A stretch of 35,712 bases of DNA. It comes from Treponema sp. (GTDB taxonomy: Bacteria > Spirochaetota > Spirochaetia > Treponematales > Breznakiellaceae). The stretch spans positions 1 through 35,712 of the forward strand of contig JAITFY010000002.1 of assembly GCA_031281025.1 (NCBI GenBank), read 5' to 3'. The translations under genes were made by a program, and so were the position numbers. The notes beneath the pieces were generated by a model, which saw only the letters and a list, made by a program, of their open reading frames with translations, ran no database searches and was not told where the DNA came from. Shown piece by piece: positions 14,484 through 24,553 of this stretch. Positions within the stretch are counted from its first letter, which is position 1. Each line of letters opens with the position of its first letter.

Positions 14484-17400
14484 TTAATTACCTCTTTTGT
14501 GAACATTTCCATCATTTTCGCAGCGCCTTCATAATCTACCATCATGATGGCATCCTTTAAATTTTCTATTTTCTCTTTTAATGCACTGTCAGGATTAAGA
14601 GAGTCCAGTTCTTCCATACTTTCATCAATAGCCAAAAAATCAGGCATGACAAATGCTGCTGTTAGTTTTTTAAAAATAGCTGACAAGAGGGCAGACATCT
14701 CGGATGTTATTTCAATTGGGCCCTGGTGTATGGGTTTCTGTGAAAAAGCTTCGACAAGATCGTTTTTTAAAAGTCTAAGCTCTTCCAAAAACGGCGGTGT
14801 ATTTAATATACAAAAATTTAAATCCTCTTTGTCGGCGAAAGTTTCAAGTTCCAGCGCCTTTGCAGATAGTTCCATAACGCCTATGTTGGCCAGCGTACCT
14901 TTCATGCTGTGTACTTCTATAGAGAAATTATGTATATCATTGGAAGCCAAAAACATATTTAGGTTTTTATCGCACTTTTCAATTTCCATTATCGTTAGAT
15001 GCAGTGATTTTTCGTAAACATCACGCTGGTCGGAAACCCTGTCCAATCCTGTTTCTGTGCAAAGCCCTTTAATCTGTTCAACTTTTTGCCAGAATTTCGT
15101 AGATGTTTCATCATGCATTACAATTTCGTTATAAGATGTTTCACCCAGTATTATATTCAGTTTTTCTGAGGGAAGCCAGTCTCTGAGCATTTTACTTAAA
15201 AGCGACTTTTTAATTGGCTTTGTCAACAAGTCGTTCATGCCGGCTGCCAAAAATTCTTCTTTTGCGCCTGTTATAACATTGGCGGTAAGTGCAATTATCG
15301 GTAATGTAAAACCTGCATTGCGAATTTCCTTTGTGGTTTCTACACCATCAATTTCCGGCATCATGTGATCCATAAAAATGAGGTCGTATTGTTTGTTTTT
15401 GATCATCTCAATTGCCTGCTTGCCGGAAGATGCTGTTTCTGCGTTTATTTCGTACAAACGTAAAAGCCCGGTTGCAACATTTAAATTGATCGTATTGTCA
15501 TCCACAACAAGTATCTCTGCGTCCGGAGCACGAACTTTAATTTCGTTGCCGTCTGTCTGGAGAATCAGGTTTTCATTGCCTAAAACTTTTGGGATTGTCA
15601 CATGGAAAATTGAACCTTGACCATACACACTTTCCACTAATATACTGCCATCCATCAATTCTAGTAATGTTTTGGTAATTGAAAGCCCAAGGCCTGTACC
15701 TTCCTGGCTGCGATTTTTTGACATGTCTACCTGCATAAAGGCATTAAAGAGTATGGGGATATCATTTTCCGGTATGCCAATGCCTGTATCGCTTATTGTA
15801 AAATCGATGTTTGAATTTGTAGCGCTGATGGAAAAATGTACAGAGCCTTTGGCGGTAAATTTAATTGCATTGCCGATTATATTAAGGAGTATCTGCCTGA
15901 GACGGACATCATCTCCATAAAGACAAGCGGGGAGTTCTCCTCTAATATCCATCGTAAAAGTCAGTTTTTTATTTTTAATCAGAAACCGTGCTGTTGAGTT
16001 TATATTAACAAGAAACATAATAAAATCATAATGTATTGGAACAATGTCCAATTTACCAGACTGTATTTTAGAAAAATCCAGGATGTCATTGATAATATTC
16101 AATAATGCCTGAGCGGATACATGAATATCACGGACATAGTCATGCTGCGCTGATTCAAGGTTTCCGTCCGAAAGCAACAAATCTGATATACCGATAATCG
16201 CATTCATGGGTGTACGGATTTCGTGGCTCATGTTCGCCAGGAATTTGCTTTTTGCCCTGTTGCTTTCTTCGGCAATTTCCGCCCTTCGCATCTCCTCTAT
16301 CATTGCTTTTTGTTCACGTAAATCCCTGATATAGACTGCAATTATATTTTCATCCTTGTAATGAAGGCGGACAAGCGTAATTTCGCAGGGTAAAAGTTCA
16401 CCATCAAATTTTTTGCCCAGCCATTCAAATCGCTGGTAATTCTGCTTAAAAGTTTTTTCAATAACCTCCATAATCAATTCCATTGAGCGCCGTCCGCAAG
16501 GCTGGAATATCGGCGAAAAATCTTCAATTTTTGTCTTATAGTATTCGCCGGTATACCCGAACATTTTTGAGGTTTCCTTGTTTGAATCGATGATTTCCAA
16601 GTTCTTGTTAACCAGGAAACAGGAAATAGGGATGGCATCAATCATAATGCGCATACGTTTTTCCGCTGCTTCTGTCTGTGAAAGAGCTGAGCTCAAGCGA
16701 AAGGTTGTATCCTGTAAGTTATTAACAGTTTCGTTGCGAAGTAAGGCGCTGGCAAGCAATACACTGCCAGAGCGCAGAATTGCTTCTTCTTCATTGGTAA
16801 ATATCCTCTCTCTGGAGCAATCATCAAAACCTACTAACCCCCAGAATTTTTCTTTTATAAATACAGGCACTAGCAAAATGGATATAATGCCTTGAGGAGC
16901 TAAATGCTCCTGTTCTTGTTTAGGCAAATCAGACACTATACTGTTAATACAATATCCGCTAGAAAGTTCTTTTTCCCATCTGGAAATATTATCGCCATAA
17001 GATATGCCATGCGCAAAATCCTTATCCTGTTGTGGTTCTACGTTTTCCGACCATTCGAATAATTGCCTGCAATAAAGTTGATCTTCAAACATGAAATTTT
17101 TCCAGATATACATGCGGTCAACTTCAGCAGCCTCGGCTATTGCTTTCATGGCCAGGAATAAGGTTTGATTAAAGTTATCTGTTTCTGAGTTGAGCAAAAA
17201 CGATGCTGCGCTATTTACCGAGTTTAACATTTTTTGATTGTGTTCAAGTTTATTCTGTTGCAGTTTGGTTTCGGTTATATCCATCAGAGCACCTGCGACA
17301 CGAACAGCATTACCGTTTTCGTCGCGAATGGTTTCGCCGGATGCGCGGTAATATCCGTATTCGCCGTTTTTCTTTAATAACCGGTATTCTACGTCGTAAG

Positions 17401-18136
17401 GCGCCTTGGCGGTTGTATCAAGCAAATGTTTTGCAAAACTATCAAGGGTTTTGTTTTTATCCTCCGGATGAAGACGATCGCTCCAACTACTTAGTAAATT
17501 GGGAAAATCGTTCTCGTCTGTGAATTCAAGCATATTCCTGAATTCGTTTGACCAATTAAAAAAGTTATTCGGATTGACAGGATCATTTCCAATAACCTCC
17601 ATATCCCATAGAGCTATTTTAGTACCTTTAACCACAAGGTTTAATTTAGCCAACTGGAGTTCGTTTTGTTCGTGTGATCGAATGAGTTCCTGCTCACGTT
17701 CATAGATCGCATTCATCATTTCATTTTGTTCACGCAAATCTCTTGTGTATCCGGCTATAAAATAATCATCTTTGTGACTGACCCGGACCATTGTAGCTGC
17801 CGCAGGCATCTGTGTGCCGTCAAGCATTCTATAAGTCCATTCAAAGGAACAGCGTCCTTCTTCTACTGTTTTTTTTAAGTAGTTTAAAACTTTATCGGCG
17901 GAACGCTGTCCATCAGGCTGATATTCCGGGTATAACGCATGATAATTATTCAAATAATCCTGTTTATCCTTAAAACCAAAAAGCCGCAAAGCTTCTTCGT
18001 TACAATCAACTTTTTTAAAATTACTGTCAAATAACTGGCAGCAAAGCGGAGTAGAGTCAAGCATCAGCTTTATACGTTTTTCTGTTTCTGTTATTTCAAA
18101 CTTCATATCTGGTTTTGATTTGTTGTTTTCTTTCAC
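14480..18136 (-). CDS. Cytoplasmic hybrid histidine kinase K4: PAS-PAS-GAF-PAS-HisKA-HATPase-REC-HPt
   Basis: The protein is 1218 residues from the chosen start and has no membrane segment. Domains in order: PAS (~20-145, CNEEALRLFGF), PAS/PAC (~165-300, with VEYRLLKKNGEYGYY and GALMDITE), GAF (~310-475), PAS (~495-620, FEWLGKKFDGELLPCEITL), then HisKA with His638, HATPase (GNAIKFT, DTGIGIP, GTGLGLSI), REC with Asp923 and HPt with His1076. The frame also opens at a GTG at 18148, but GGAGG (18142-18146) is 5 nt before a second GTG at 18136, so I choose the latter. It follows K3 by 32 nt and overlaps K5 by 4 nt. PAS and GAF pockets suggest sensing of intracellular ligands or redox state; no cofactor motif is evident. 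Confidence 0.92.
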   Translation of the reverse strand: MKENNKSKPDMKFEITETEKRIKLMLDSTPLCCQLFDSNFKKVDCNEEALRLFGFKDKQDYLNNYHALYPEYQPDGQRSADKVLNYLKKTVEEGRCSFEWTYRMLDGTQMPAAATMVRVSHKDDYFIAGYTRDLREQNEMMNAIYEREQELIRSHEQNELQLAKLNLVVKGTKIALWDMEVIGNDPVNPNNFFNWSNEFRNMLEFTDENDFPNLLSSWSDRLHPEDKNKTLDSFAKHLLDTTAKAPYDVEYRLLKKNGEYGYYRASGETIRDENGNAVRVAGALMDITETKLQQNKLEHNQKMLNSVNSAASFLLNSETDNFNQTLFLAMKAIAEAAEVDRMYIWKNFMFEDQLYCRQLFEWSENVEPQQDKDFAHGISYGDNISRWEKELSSGYCINSIVSDLPKQEQEHLAPQGIISILLVPVFIKEKFWGLVGFDDCSRERIFTNEEEAILRSGSVLLASALLRNETVNNLQDTTFRLSSALSQTEAAEKRMRIMIDAIPISCFLVNKNLEIIDSNKETSKMFGYTGEYYKTKIEDFSPIFQPCGRRSMELIMEVIEKTFKQNYQRFEWLGKKFDGELLPCEITLVRLHYKDENIIAVYIRDLREQKAMIEEMRRAEIAEESNRAKSKFLANMSHEIRTPMNAIIGISDLLLSDGNLESAQHDYVRDIHVSAQALLNIINDILDFSKIQSGKLDIVPIHYDFIMFLVNINSTARFLIKNKKLTFTMDIRGELPACLYGDDVRLRQILLNIIGNAIKFTAKGSVHFSISATNSNIDFTISDTGIGIPENDIPILFNAFMQVDMSKNRSQEGTGLGLSITKTLLELMDGSILVESVYGQGSIFHVTIPKVLGNENLILQTDGNEIKVRAPDAEILVVDDNTINLNVATGLLRLYEINAETASSGKQAIEMIKNKQYDLIFMDHMMPEIDGVETTKEIRNAGFTLPIIALTANVITGAKEEFLAAGMNDLLTKPIKKSLLSKMLRDWLPSEKLNIILGETSYNEIVMHDETSTKFWQKVEQIKGLCTETGLDRVSDQRDVYEKSLHLTIMEIEKCDKNLNMFLASNDIHNFSIEVHSMKGTLANIGVMELSAKALELETFADKEDLNFCILNTPPFLEELRLLKNDLVEAFSQKPIHQGPIEITSEMSALLSAIFKKLTAAFVMPDFLAIDESMEELDSLNPDSALKEKIENLKDAIMMVDYEGAAKMMEMFTKEVIK

Positions 18137-18141
18137 AATTT

Positions 18142-18146
18142 CCTCC
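18142..18146 (-). promoter_or_regulatory. Ribosome binding site that fixes the K4 start
   Basis: GGAGG lies 5 nt before the GTG at 18136. The upstream in-frame GTG at 18148 overlaps this site and has no Shine-Dalgarno of its own. Confidence 0.7.
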
Positions 18147-18168
18147 ACATTAGTTGTAACTTCCTATT

Positions 18169-20541
18169 TTATTTTGCAATTTCTGGTATGCAATTTATCA
18201 TTACTTCCAGAGCTTCTTTATAATCCATAATCATAACGGCGTCCTTAATTTTTTCGATTTCTTCCTGCAGTGTGCCGCCTGGATTAAGGGTGTCTAGTCT
18301 TGCAATTTCTTCATCTATGACTGTAAAATTAGAATCATTTAAAGCATCTTTTAGTATTTTTAAAATTGCCGCCAGTTCCGACAGTAATTCAGGCGTGACT
18401 TCGGGCGGAACCATGGGTTGGGTATTATCCGCAAAGGCCTTTATAAGGTTTTGTTTTAATTTGTCAAGTTCTTTTAGAAAGGCAGGCATTTGGGCAGCGC
18501 AAAAAACAGCATCCTTGTTATCGGCTGCAGTTTCCAATTTGTATGCCAGGCCGGACAGCGCCATTACACCTATGTTGGCAAGCGAACCTTTCATGCTGTG
18601 TACCTCTATGGAAAAGCTGCGCATATTTTCTGCTTCCAAAAAAACATTAAGGTTTTTAACGCATTTTTCAATTTCCTTAATCGTTAACTTTAATGACTTT
18701 TTATACACATCCCGCTGACCAGATACTCTTTCAAGCCCAATTTCTAAAGAAAGCCCTTCTATTTGTTCGACTCTCCGCCAAAATTCTTCAGTAACAGGAT
18801 TCTCATCCCCATCGGCAAAAACTGCTTCATCCTCCAACAAGAAAACTTTTTCGCTAGGAAGCCATGTTTTAAGTATCTGGCTTAATAATGATTTGCTAAT
18901 GGGTTTAGTCAGCATATCGTCCATACCGGCATTAACAAATTCTTCTTTTGCGCCTATTATTACATTTGCGGTAAGGGCAATAATGGGCAGTTTTACACCC
19001 ATTTCACGAATGATTTTTGTAGCTTCTATGCCGTCCATTTCCGGCATCATGTGATCCATAAATACGAGATCATAGTGATTTTTACTAATCATCTCTATCG
19101 CTTGTGAACCGCTTAAAGCTGTCTGAGCTTCTATTTTATAGAGTTGTAAAAGCCCTGTGGCGACATTCAAATTGATTGAATTATCATCAACAACAAGTAT
19201 CTTAACATCGGGAGCAATTATTGCGATTTCCTCGTTCCCCAACTGCTGAATTAAAGCTTCATCGCCTAATATTTTTGGAATTTTCACACTAAAGGTAGTG
19301 CCCTTACCGTACTCGCTGTCTACGCTTATACTGCCGTTCATCATCTCAACCAATGTTTTTGTAATCGACAAACCAAGTCCGGTTCCTTCCTGGCTGCGGT
19401 TTTTTTTCATGTCCACCTGTAAAAAGGCGTCAAAAAGTATTGGAATCTCGGATTTTGGTATACCTATACCGGTATCACTTATTACAAAAGTGATACTTGT
19501 ATCATCTGCGCTGATAATCAGGCTTACAGTTCCTTTTTTTGTAAACTTGATTGCATTACCCAGAATATTTAGAATTACCTGCCTAAGGCGGACATCATCA
19601 CCATACAGGCAGGCAGGGCACTCTCCCTCTGTTAACATATTAAAACTAATGTCTTTTTCCATGATTAAAAAATGTGTTACTGAATCTATATTGTCAAGAA
19701 ATAAATTAAAATCATAATGAACAGGAACAAGTTCCAGTTTTTCTGTCTGAATTTTTGAGAGATCTAAAATATCGTTAATGATTTTAAGGAGCGCTATAGC
19801 TGAAACATGGATATCCTTGACACTGCGATGTTGATTTGAAGTCATGTTTTCCGAAAGCAGAAGTTCCGACATACCTACAATTGCATTCATTGGCGTGCGG
19901 ATTTCGTGGCTCATGTTTGCTAAAAACTTTGACTGGGTAGCAGTTGCATGTTCAGCTTCCATAAGCGCCTTGTCTTCGGCAATTTTCATTTTTATATGAA
20001 AATATTTAATTAAAATGGATTTAACAAAAGAAGCTGTAAAAAGCATTGGAAAGCGTAACATAAATGTTTGTGTATAATAATCGCTTACTATACTGTTTAA
20101 AGGCGTCCAAAAAAGAACAATAAAAAATATTAGAAAAAAGCCGGAAACGATTATGCCAAAACCAAACCCAATAACCTGCATTATAAATGGCGTGAATAAA
20201 AGAGTCCACAGAATCGCAAAGCCGTCATTCCCGCCTGTCAGCGTAAAAAATATACAAATCGATGATAATATAAAACAAAGCGTTGGTGCGACTATCTTTC
20301 TTGTTCTAAAAATCCTGCTAAAAATAAAAACAATAAACAAAGTCAACATTAATACTGTTGTTGCAATCAGCATTTCATATTGTTGATGTCTGAAATTCAT
20401 GTAGCTCATAAAAAAAGCAATGATCGAAGCCGTTAAAGAAACAAGACCAATAGCTTTTATTTTCTGCTGCAATTGATTTTCATCAAATTCATTATATTTA
20501 ATAATTTCGATTATATTAATTATATATTTTTTAATATTCAT
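18169..20541 (-). CDS. Membrane hybrid histidine kinase K3: 6-TM sensor-HisKA-HATPase-REC-HPt
   Basis: The 790-residue kinase starts with about six hydrophobic helices (roughly residues 31-48, 57-75, 84-101, 108-124, 126-145, 161-179) with very short loops, so it probably senses a membrane or hydrophobic signal. The transmitter follows: His212 in MSHEIRTPMN, GNAIKFT, DTGIGIP, GTGLGLSI, receiver Asp496 in MDHMMPEMDG, HPt His648 in VHSMKGS, and the helical tail. The frame opens at a TTG (20553) that is only 1 nt from a GGAG, too close to use. The ATG at 20541, 13 nt from that GGAG and 4 nt after the K2 stop, is the better start. I do not recognise the membrane domain as a named sensor family. 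Confidence 0.9.
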   Translation of the reverse strand: MNIKKYIINIIEIIKYNEFDENQLQQKIKAIGLVSLTASIIAFFMSYMNFRHQQYEMLIATTVLMLTLFIVFIFSRIFRTRKIVAPTLCFILSSICIFFTLTGGNDGFAILWTLLFTPFIMQVIGFGFGIIVSGFFLIFFIVLFWTPLNSIVSDYYTQTFMLRFPMLFTASFVKSILIKYFHIKMKIAEDKALMEAEHATATQSKFLANMSHEIRTPMNAIVGMSELLLSENMTSNQHRSVKDIHVSAIALLKIINDILDLSKIQTEKLELVPVHYDFNLFLDNIDSVTHFLIMEKDISFNMLTEGECPACLYGDDVRLRQVILNILGNAIKFTKKGTVSLIISADDTSITFVISDTGIGIPKSEIPILFDAFLQVDMKKNRSQEGTGLGLSITKTLVEMMNGSISVDSEYGKGTTFSVKIPKILGDEALIQQLGNEEIAIIAPDVKILVVDDNSINLNVATGLLQLYKIEAQTALSGSQAIEMISKNHYDLVFMDHMMPEMDGIEATKIIREMGVKLPIIALTANVIIGAKEEFVNAGMDDMLTKPISKSLLSQILKTWLPSEKVFLLEDEAVFADGDENPVTEEFWRRVEQIEGLSLEIGLERVSGQRDVYKKSLKLTIKEIEKCVKNLNVFLEAENMRSFSIEVHSMKGSLANIGVMALSGLAYKLETAADNKDAVFCAAQMPAFLKELDKLKQNLIKAFADNTQPMVPPEVTPELLSELAAILKILKDALNDSNFTVIDEEIARLDTLNPGGTLQEEIEKIKDAVMIMDYKEALEVMINCIPEIAK

Positions 20542-20545
20542 ATCA

Positions 20546-23500
20546 TTAATCAATCTCCGGCAAACACTTTGCCATTATAACCATTGCCTCTTCATAATCC
20601 ATAACTGTAACAGCATCTTTTATTTTTTCTACTTCCTCATAAAGCGAGCCGCTTAAATTTAGAGTGTCAAGGTCTATTATCGCTTCGTCTATGAGAATAA
20701 GATCAGTCTCTTTAAAAGCGTTTTTTAGCTTATCAAAAATGGCTGCTGTTTTTGCCTGTAGTTCTGGCGTCACTTCAGGTTGTTCCAGAGATGAGGTGTT
20801 ATCCGCAAAGGCCTTTACAAGGCTTTGTTTTAACTTGTCAAGTTCTTTTAAAAAGACAGGCATTTGGGCGGCGCAAAAAGCAGCATCCTTGTTATCGGCT
20901 GCAGTTTCCATCTTGTATGCCAGTTCGGATAGCTCAATTACACCAATGTTGGACAGCGAACCTTTCATACTGTGTACTTCTATGGAAAAGTTATGCATAT
21001 CACCGGCAGCCAGGAACTCTCTTAAATTATTATCGCATTTTATAATTTCCTTTATCGTTAACCGTAATAATTTTTCAAATAAATCCAACTGGCCGTAAAC
21101 CCTTTCAAGACCTGTTTCCACAGAGAGTCCTTCTATCTGTTTAATTTGTTCCCATAACGCTGTTTTTATTTCTTTGCTTGCCGTATTAACGGCGGACATT
21201 TCTTTTGATGTTATGGTAAGTTTTTCTACAGGGAGCCAATCTTTGAGTATTTGATTCAGTTGTATTTTATTAATCGGCTTGGTCAGTAAATCGTTCATGC
21301 CTGCTTCGATATATTCATTCTTTACACCTATAATAGCGTTAGCGGTAAAAGCCACTATTGGCATGACTGCGCCCATTTCGCGGATTATTTTTACAGTTTC
21401 TACGCCATCCATTTCCGGCATCATGTGATCCATAAATACAAGATCGTATTGGTTTTTACTGATCATTTTGATTGCTTCTTTGCCGCTGGAGGCTGTTTCG
21501 GCATCTATGCCGCATAAACCCAAAAGCCCGGAAGCAACATTCAAATTAATTGTATTATCATCAACAACCAGAATTTTTGCATCCGGTGCGTATACGTTTT
21601 CTGTATCGCTTGTTATTTTGTGTATAAGTGTTTCATTACCCGGAATTTTTGGGATTGTTACACAGAATACCGAACCCTTACCATAGACGCTTTCTACAGT
21701 AATTTCTCCGTCCATTTGATCCAATAAAGACTTGGTTATAGAAAGCCCAAGACCGGTTCCTCCTGTGCCTCGTATATTTTGTTTGTTGGCCTGCGTAAAG
21801 GCATCAAAAAGTGTGGGTAATTCTTCTTCCTGTATACCTATGCCGGTATCGCTAACCTTAAAATGAATGTGTTTATCGTCTGCACTGATAGTTAATTGCA
21901 CAAAACCTTCGTTGGTGAATTTGATTGCATTACCAAGAATATTCAGAAGCACCTGCCTAAGCCGGACATCATCCCCATAAAGACAAGAGGGGAAATTTTC
22001 CTCTGTAATAAGCTTAAAGTTTATATCTTTATTCTTGAGTAAAAATTGTATCATTGAATTGATATTGCCAATAAAAACCTTAAAATCGTAGTGTACAGGC
22101 AAAAGGCTAAAGTTACCGGACTGCACTTTGGAAAAATCCAGGATGTCATTGATAATATTTACAAGCGCCATGGCGGAAGTATAAATATCCTTGACACAAC
22201 GAAGCTGGCTTGAATCCATTTTTTCCGAAAGCAAAAGTTCCGACATACCGATAATTGCATTCATTGGCGTACGAATTTCGTGGCTCATGGCGGCAAGAAA
22301 AGTGGACTTTGCAAGGCTTGCTGTCTCGGCGGCATCTCGCGCTGCGCTGCGCTCGGCGCTGGAGAATGCAAGCGCCATTAAATCGGCAAGTGAAGAAGAG
22401 AAGTTCCGTTCTTCCATTTTCCAGCCGCGCATATCCGGGAATTCTTTGCAGCGCTCCTGTTCAATGCAAACCGTTCCTGCCAACTTGCCGTCGATGCGTA
22501 TGGGAATATCAATTATAGCGCAAAGGTTAGAATTATAATTGCCTGCAAAATTTGAAAATACATCGGAAGTTCTGACATTATTGGCGATAACCAGGCGTTC
22601 GGTTTCCAAAAGTTTTGCATATTTTTCGGCTTTTTTTAAATCAAAATCATTTTGATTTAAAAATTCTTTTGTAGAGGTAAGATAAGAGGAGATGTTTTTT
22701 AGGGTATCTCCTTCTTCATTTATGCTCCATACCCCAACTCGGCTTGCATTCAAAGCGGTGCCCCCTTCCTGAACAATCATATCGGCGGCATCTTTTAAAA
22801 CTCCGGCGGAAATAACAGGGGATTTTGTTATTTTTCCCAATGCGGCGCTTAGCTTATCTGCATATTTATACCTGGACATCATTCTGTGTTTTTGAATGTT
22901 TCTCATGAAAATGATTGTTAGGAAGACAAAAGTGAAAAAAATCATAGAGGCTACGCCAATTATCCATGGTCTTTGCGCTTGTGCCAGCATTAAACGGTAA
23001 TCATAGGTTTTGCGCAGCCATCGCTCTGATACGGTTTCGATATCTGTCATTCTTAGCGCTTTATCTACGATAGAACGCAGAACAGTTTGATCTCTGTTAA
23101 AACCAAATGTGGATTCAAAAATGTTATTAAATACGATATTGACTTTATAATCGGGAAGTTCCTCGTAATGCGTAAGCTGTAGGAGAATATTTGTTTTGTT
23201 CATTACCATGTCAACATCACCGCGCGTTAAAGCTCTAAGAGCAGCGTCTGTCGTGTCGAATTCTACGGTGTTTCTGTGATCCGGAAACCACATGTGGAAT
23301 AAATCGGTATGAATGAGGCCTTTGGTTAATCCTACTCGCACGGATAAAACATCATGAATGCTGATGTCAGGGAAATCCATTCTGGATAAAAGCGCAGACC
23401 GGTCTGTCAAAAAAAAAGTATCTGTCCAGGAAAAGCGCAGTTCCCGTTCCGGCGAACGGAGTAATTCGGTAATTAAATAGGCCTGTTCATTCTCAAGCAT

Positions 23501-24553
23501 CCTGAGTAATTCAGGCAATTCTTTATCGGGAGCATTAATAATTTTAAATTCAAGCCCAGTCAGAAATTCTACTTCTTTTAATATGTCCAGGGATATTCCT
23601 TGCCATTCTTTTTCACGGGTATTAAAAAAACTTACAGGGTAATTATCGAATCCAGCTACAAGCGGTATTATGGGATTACCATAAATGTAATCATTTTCTT
23701 CATTTGTTAGCTGCATAAACAGTTTGTGGTTCATATATTCCCGGTAACCCTGATTGTATAGTTCGCCTAAGTACTGGCCTGCATTGTTTTCCAGCGCTTT
23801 TTGCATAACAGAGATAACCGGCATTAGCTCCGGTCTTGTTGTCATAAGTGAAGTAGGAAGATACAATAGCGGTAAAACATCCGATACTACAACACCGCCA
23901 AAAACATCAAAAAGAGCTTCTGCAGGGCCCTCTGCGATAACGGAGTCAATTACTCCCGATTCCAAAAGCGCAAAGCCGTCTGTATATTCTTCTAAAATGA
24001 CAAGTTCAAATTCTTCGGGAAGATAAGTTGGAATCCTGTCCAGAAGAATTCCTCCTCGTAAAAGCCCGTATCGCGGAAGGCGCGTTTTCATAATTTCTGA
24101 AAGAGGAACGCTGTCAGGAAGCCGCATATGTTTTACCGTACGCCGTGCAATTGCATCGGTCATAAAATATATTTTACGGCGTTCTTCGGTTGGCGCCATA
24201 GTGCCGGTAAAATCGACGGCTCCATTCTCAAAACCTTCAAGCAGTTCATTCCAGGTGACAAGCGTGGGAACAAACGGAATTCCGAATAATTCGGTAAGCC
24301 ACTGGCAAATGAGAGCCGTGAATCCTCTAATTTCGCCATATTTATTTAAAAATGCCTCGGTGTATGGCATCATTGCATAAACAAAAAAATCAGTTTTTTC
24401 CTTAAGAGCTTCTATCTGGGTTATTTCTTCGCTGGTTACACCGGGAATATCAAGGTACGAAGAAAAAACCGGCCCCTCAAAAGGTTGCGATCTGTTTGAA
24501 TCTATACAATTAGAAAAAACAAGCAAAAGCAGCATTAATGAAATAAGCTTCAT
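20546..24553 (-). CDS. Hybrid histidine kinase K2: two solute-binding domains-TM-GAF-HisKA-HATPase-REC-HPt
   Basis: The 1335-residue protein has the same architecture as K5: a signal with LVFSNC (Cys16 a possible lipid site), two SBP_bac_3 domains (~40-285 and ~290-520), a membrane helix near 529-552, GAF, HisKA with His758, HATPase, REC with Asp1042, HPt with His1194 and a helical tail. The two sensors are diverged: for example FSSYLDIPGVTSEEI is nearly shared with K5, but many ligand-pocket residues differ, so they may bind different solutes. The ATP-lid motif reads DTGIGIQ instead of DTGIGIP, a mild change. GGAG precedes the ATG, which overlaps the K1 stop as ATGA. Its last ~150 residues resemble K3 more than K5 (see findings). 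Confidence 0.92.
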   Translation of the reverse strand: MKLISLMLLLLVFSNCIDSNRSQPFEGPVFSSYLDIPGVTSEEITQIEALKEKTDFFVYAMMPYTEAFLNKYGEIRGFTALICQWLTELFGIPFVPTLVTWNELLEGFENGAVDFTGTMAPTEERRKIYFMTDAIARRTVKHMRLPDSVPLSEIMKTRLPRYGLLRGGILLDRIPTYLPEEFELVILEEYTDGFALLESGVIDSVIAEGPAEALFDVFGGVVVSDVLPLLYLPTSLMTTRPELMPVISVMQKALENNAGQYLGELYNQGYREYMNHKLFMQLTNEENDYIYGNPIIPLVAGFDNYPVSFFNTREKEWQGISLDILKEVEFLTGLEFKIINAPDKELPELLRMLENEQAYLITELLRSPERELRFSWTDTFFLTDRSALLSRMDFPDISIHDVLSVRVGLTKGLIHTDLFHMWFPDHRNTVEFDTTDAALRALTRGDVDMVMNKTNILLQLTHYEELPDYKVNIVFNNIFESTFGFNRDQTVLRSIVDKALRMTDIETVSERWLRKTYDYRLMLAQAQRPWIIGVASMIFFTFVFLTIIFMRNIQKHRMMSRYKYADKLSAALGKITKSPVISAGVLKDAADMIVQEGGTALNASRVGVWSINEEGDTLKNISSYLTSTKEFLNQNDFDLKKAEKYAKLLETERLVIANNVRTSDVFSNFAGNYNSNLCAIIDIPIRIDGKLAGTVCIEQERCKEFPDMRGWKMEERNFSSSLADLMALAFSSAERSAARDAAETASLAKSTFLAAMSHEIRTPMNAIIGMSELLLSEKMDSSQLRCVKDIYTSAMALVNIINDILDFSKVQSGNFSLLPVHYDFKVFIGNINSMIQFLLKNKDINFKLITEENFPSCLYGDDVRLRQVLLNILGNAIKFTNEGFVQLTISADDKHIHFKVSDTGIGIQEEELPTLFDAFTQANKQNIRGTGGTGLGLSITKSLLDQMDGEITVESVYGKGSVFCVTIPKIPGNETLIHKITSDTENVYAPDAKILVVDDNTINLNVASGLLGLCGIDAETASSGKEAIKMISKNQYDLVFMDHMMPEMDGVETVKIIREMGAVMPIVAFTANAIIGVKNEYIEAGMNDLLTKPINKIQLNQILKDWLPVEKLTITSKEMSAVNTASKEIKTALWEQIKQIEGLSVETGLERVYGQLDLFEKLLRLTIKEIIKCDNNLREFLAAGDMHNFSIEVHSMKGSLSNIGVIELSELAYKMETAADNKDAAFCAAQMPVFLKELDKLKQSLVKAFADNTSSLEQPEVTPELQAKTAAIFDKLKNAFKETDLILIDEAIIDLDTLNLSGSLYEEVEKIKDAVTVMDYEEAMVIMAKCLPEID

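Noticed and set aside
14544-15017. Long + strand ORFs opposite the kinases (also near 10564, 12052, 18272, 20664, 22191 and 24887)
   Set aside because: They recur at the same place in several paralogues because the antisense frame of the conserved kinase codons lacks stops. None has a ribosome binding site or a recognisable domain.
20541-20553. TTG start of K3 overlapping K2
   Set aside because: The GGAG is only 1 nt away from this TTG, too close to be used. The ATG at 20541 is better.
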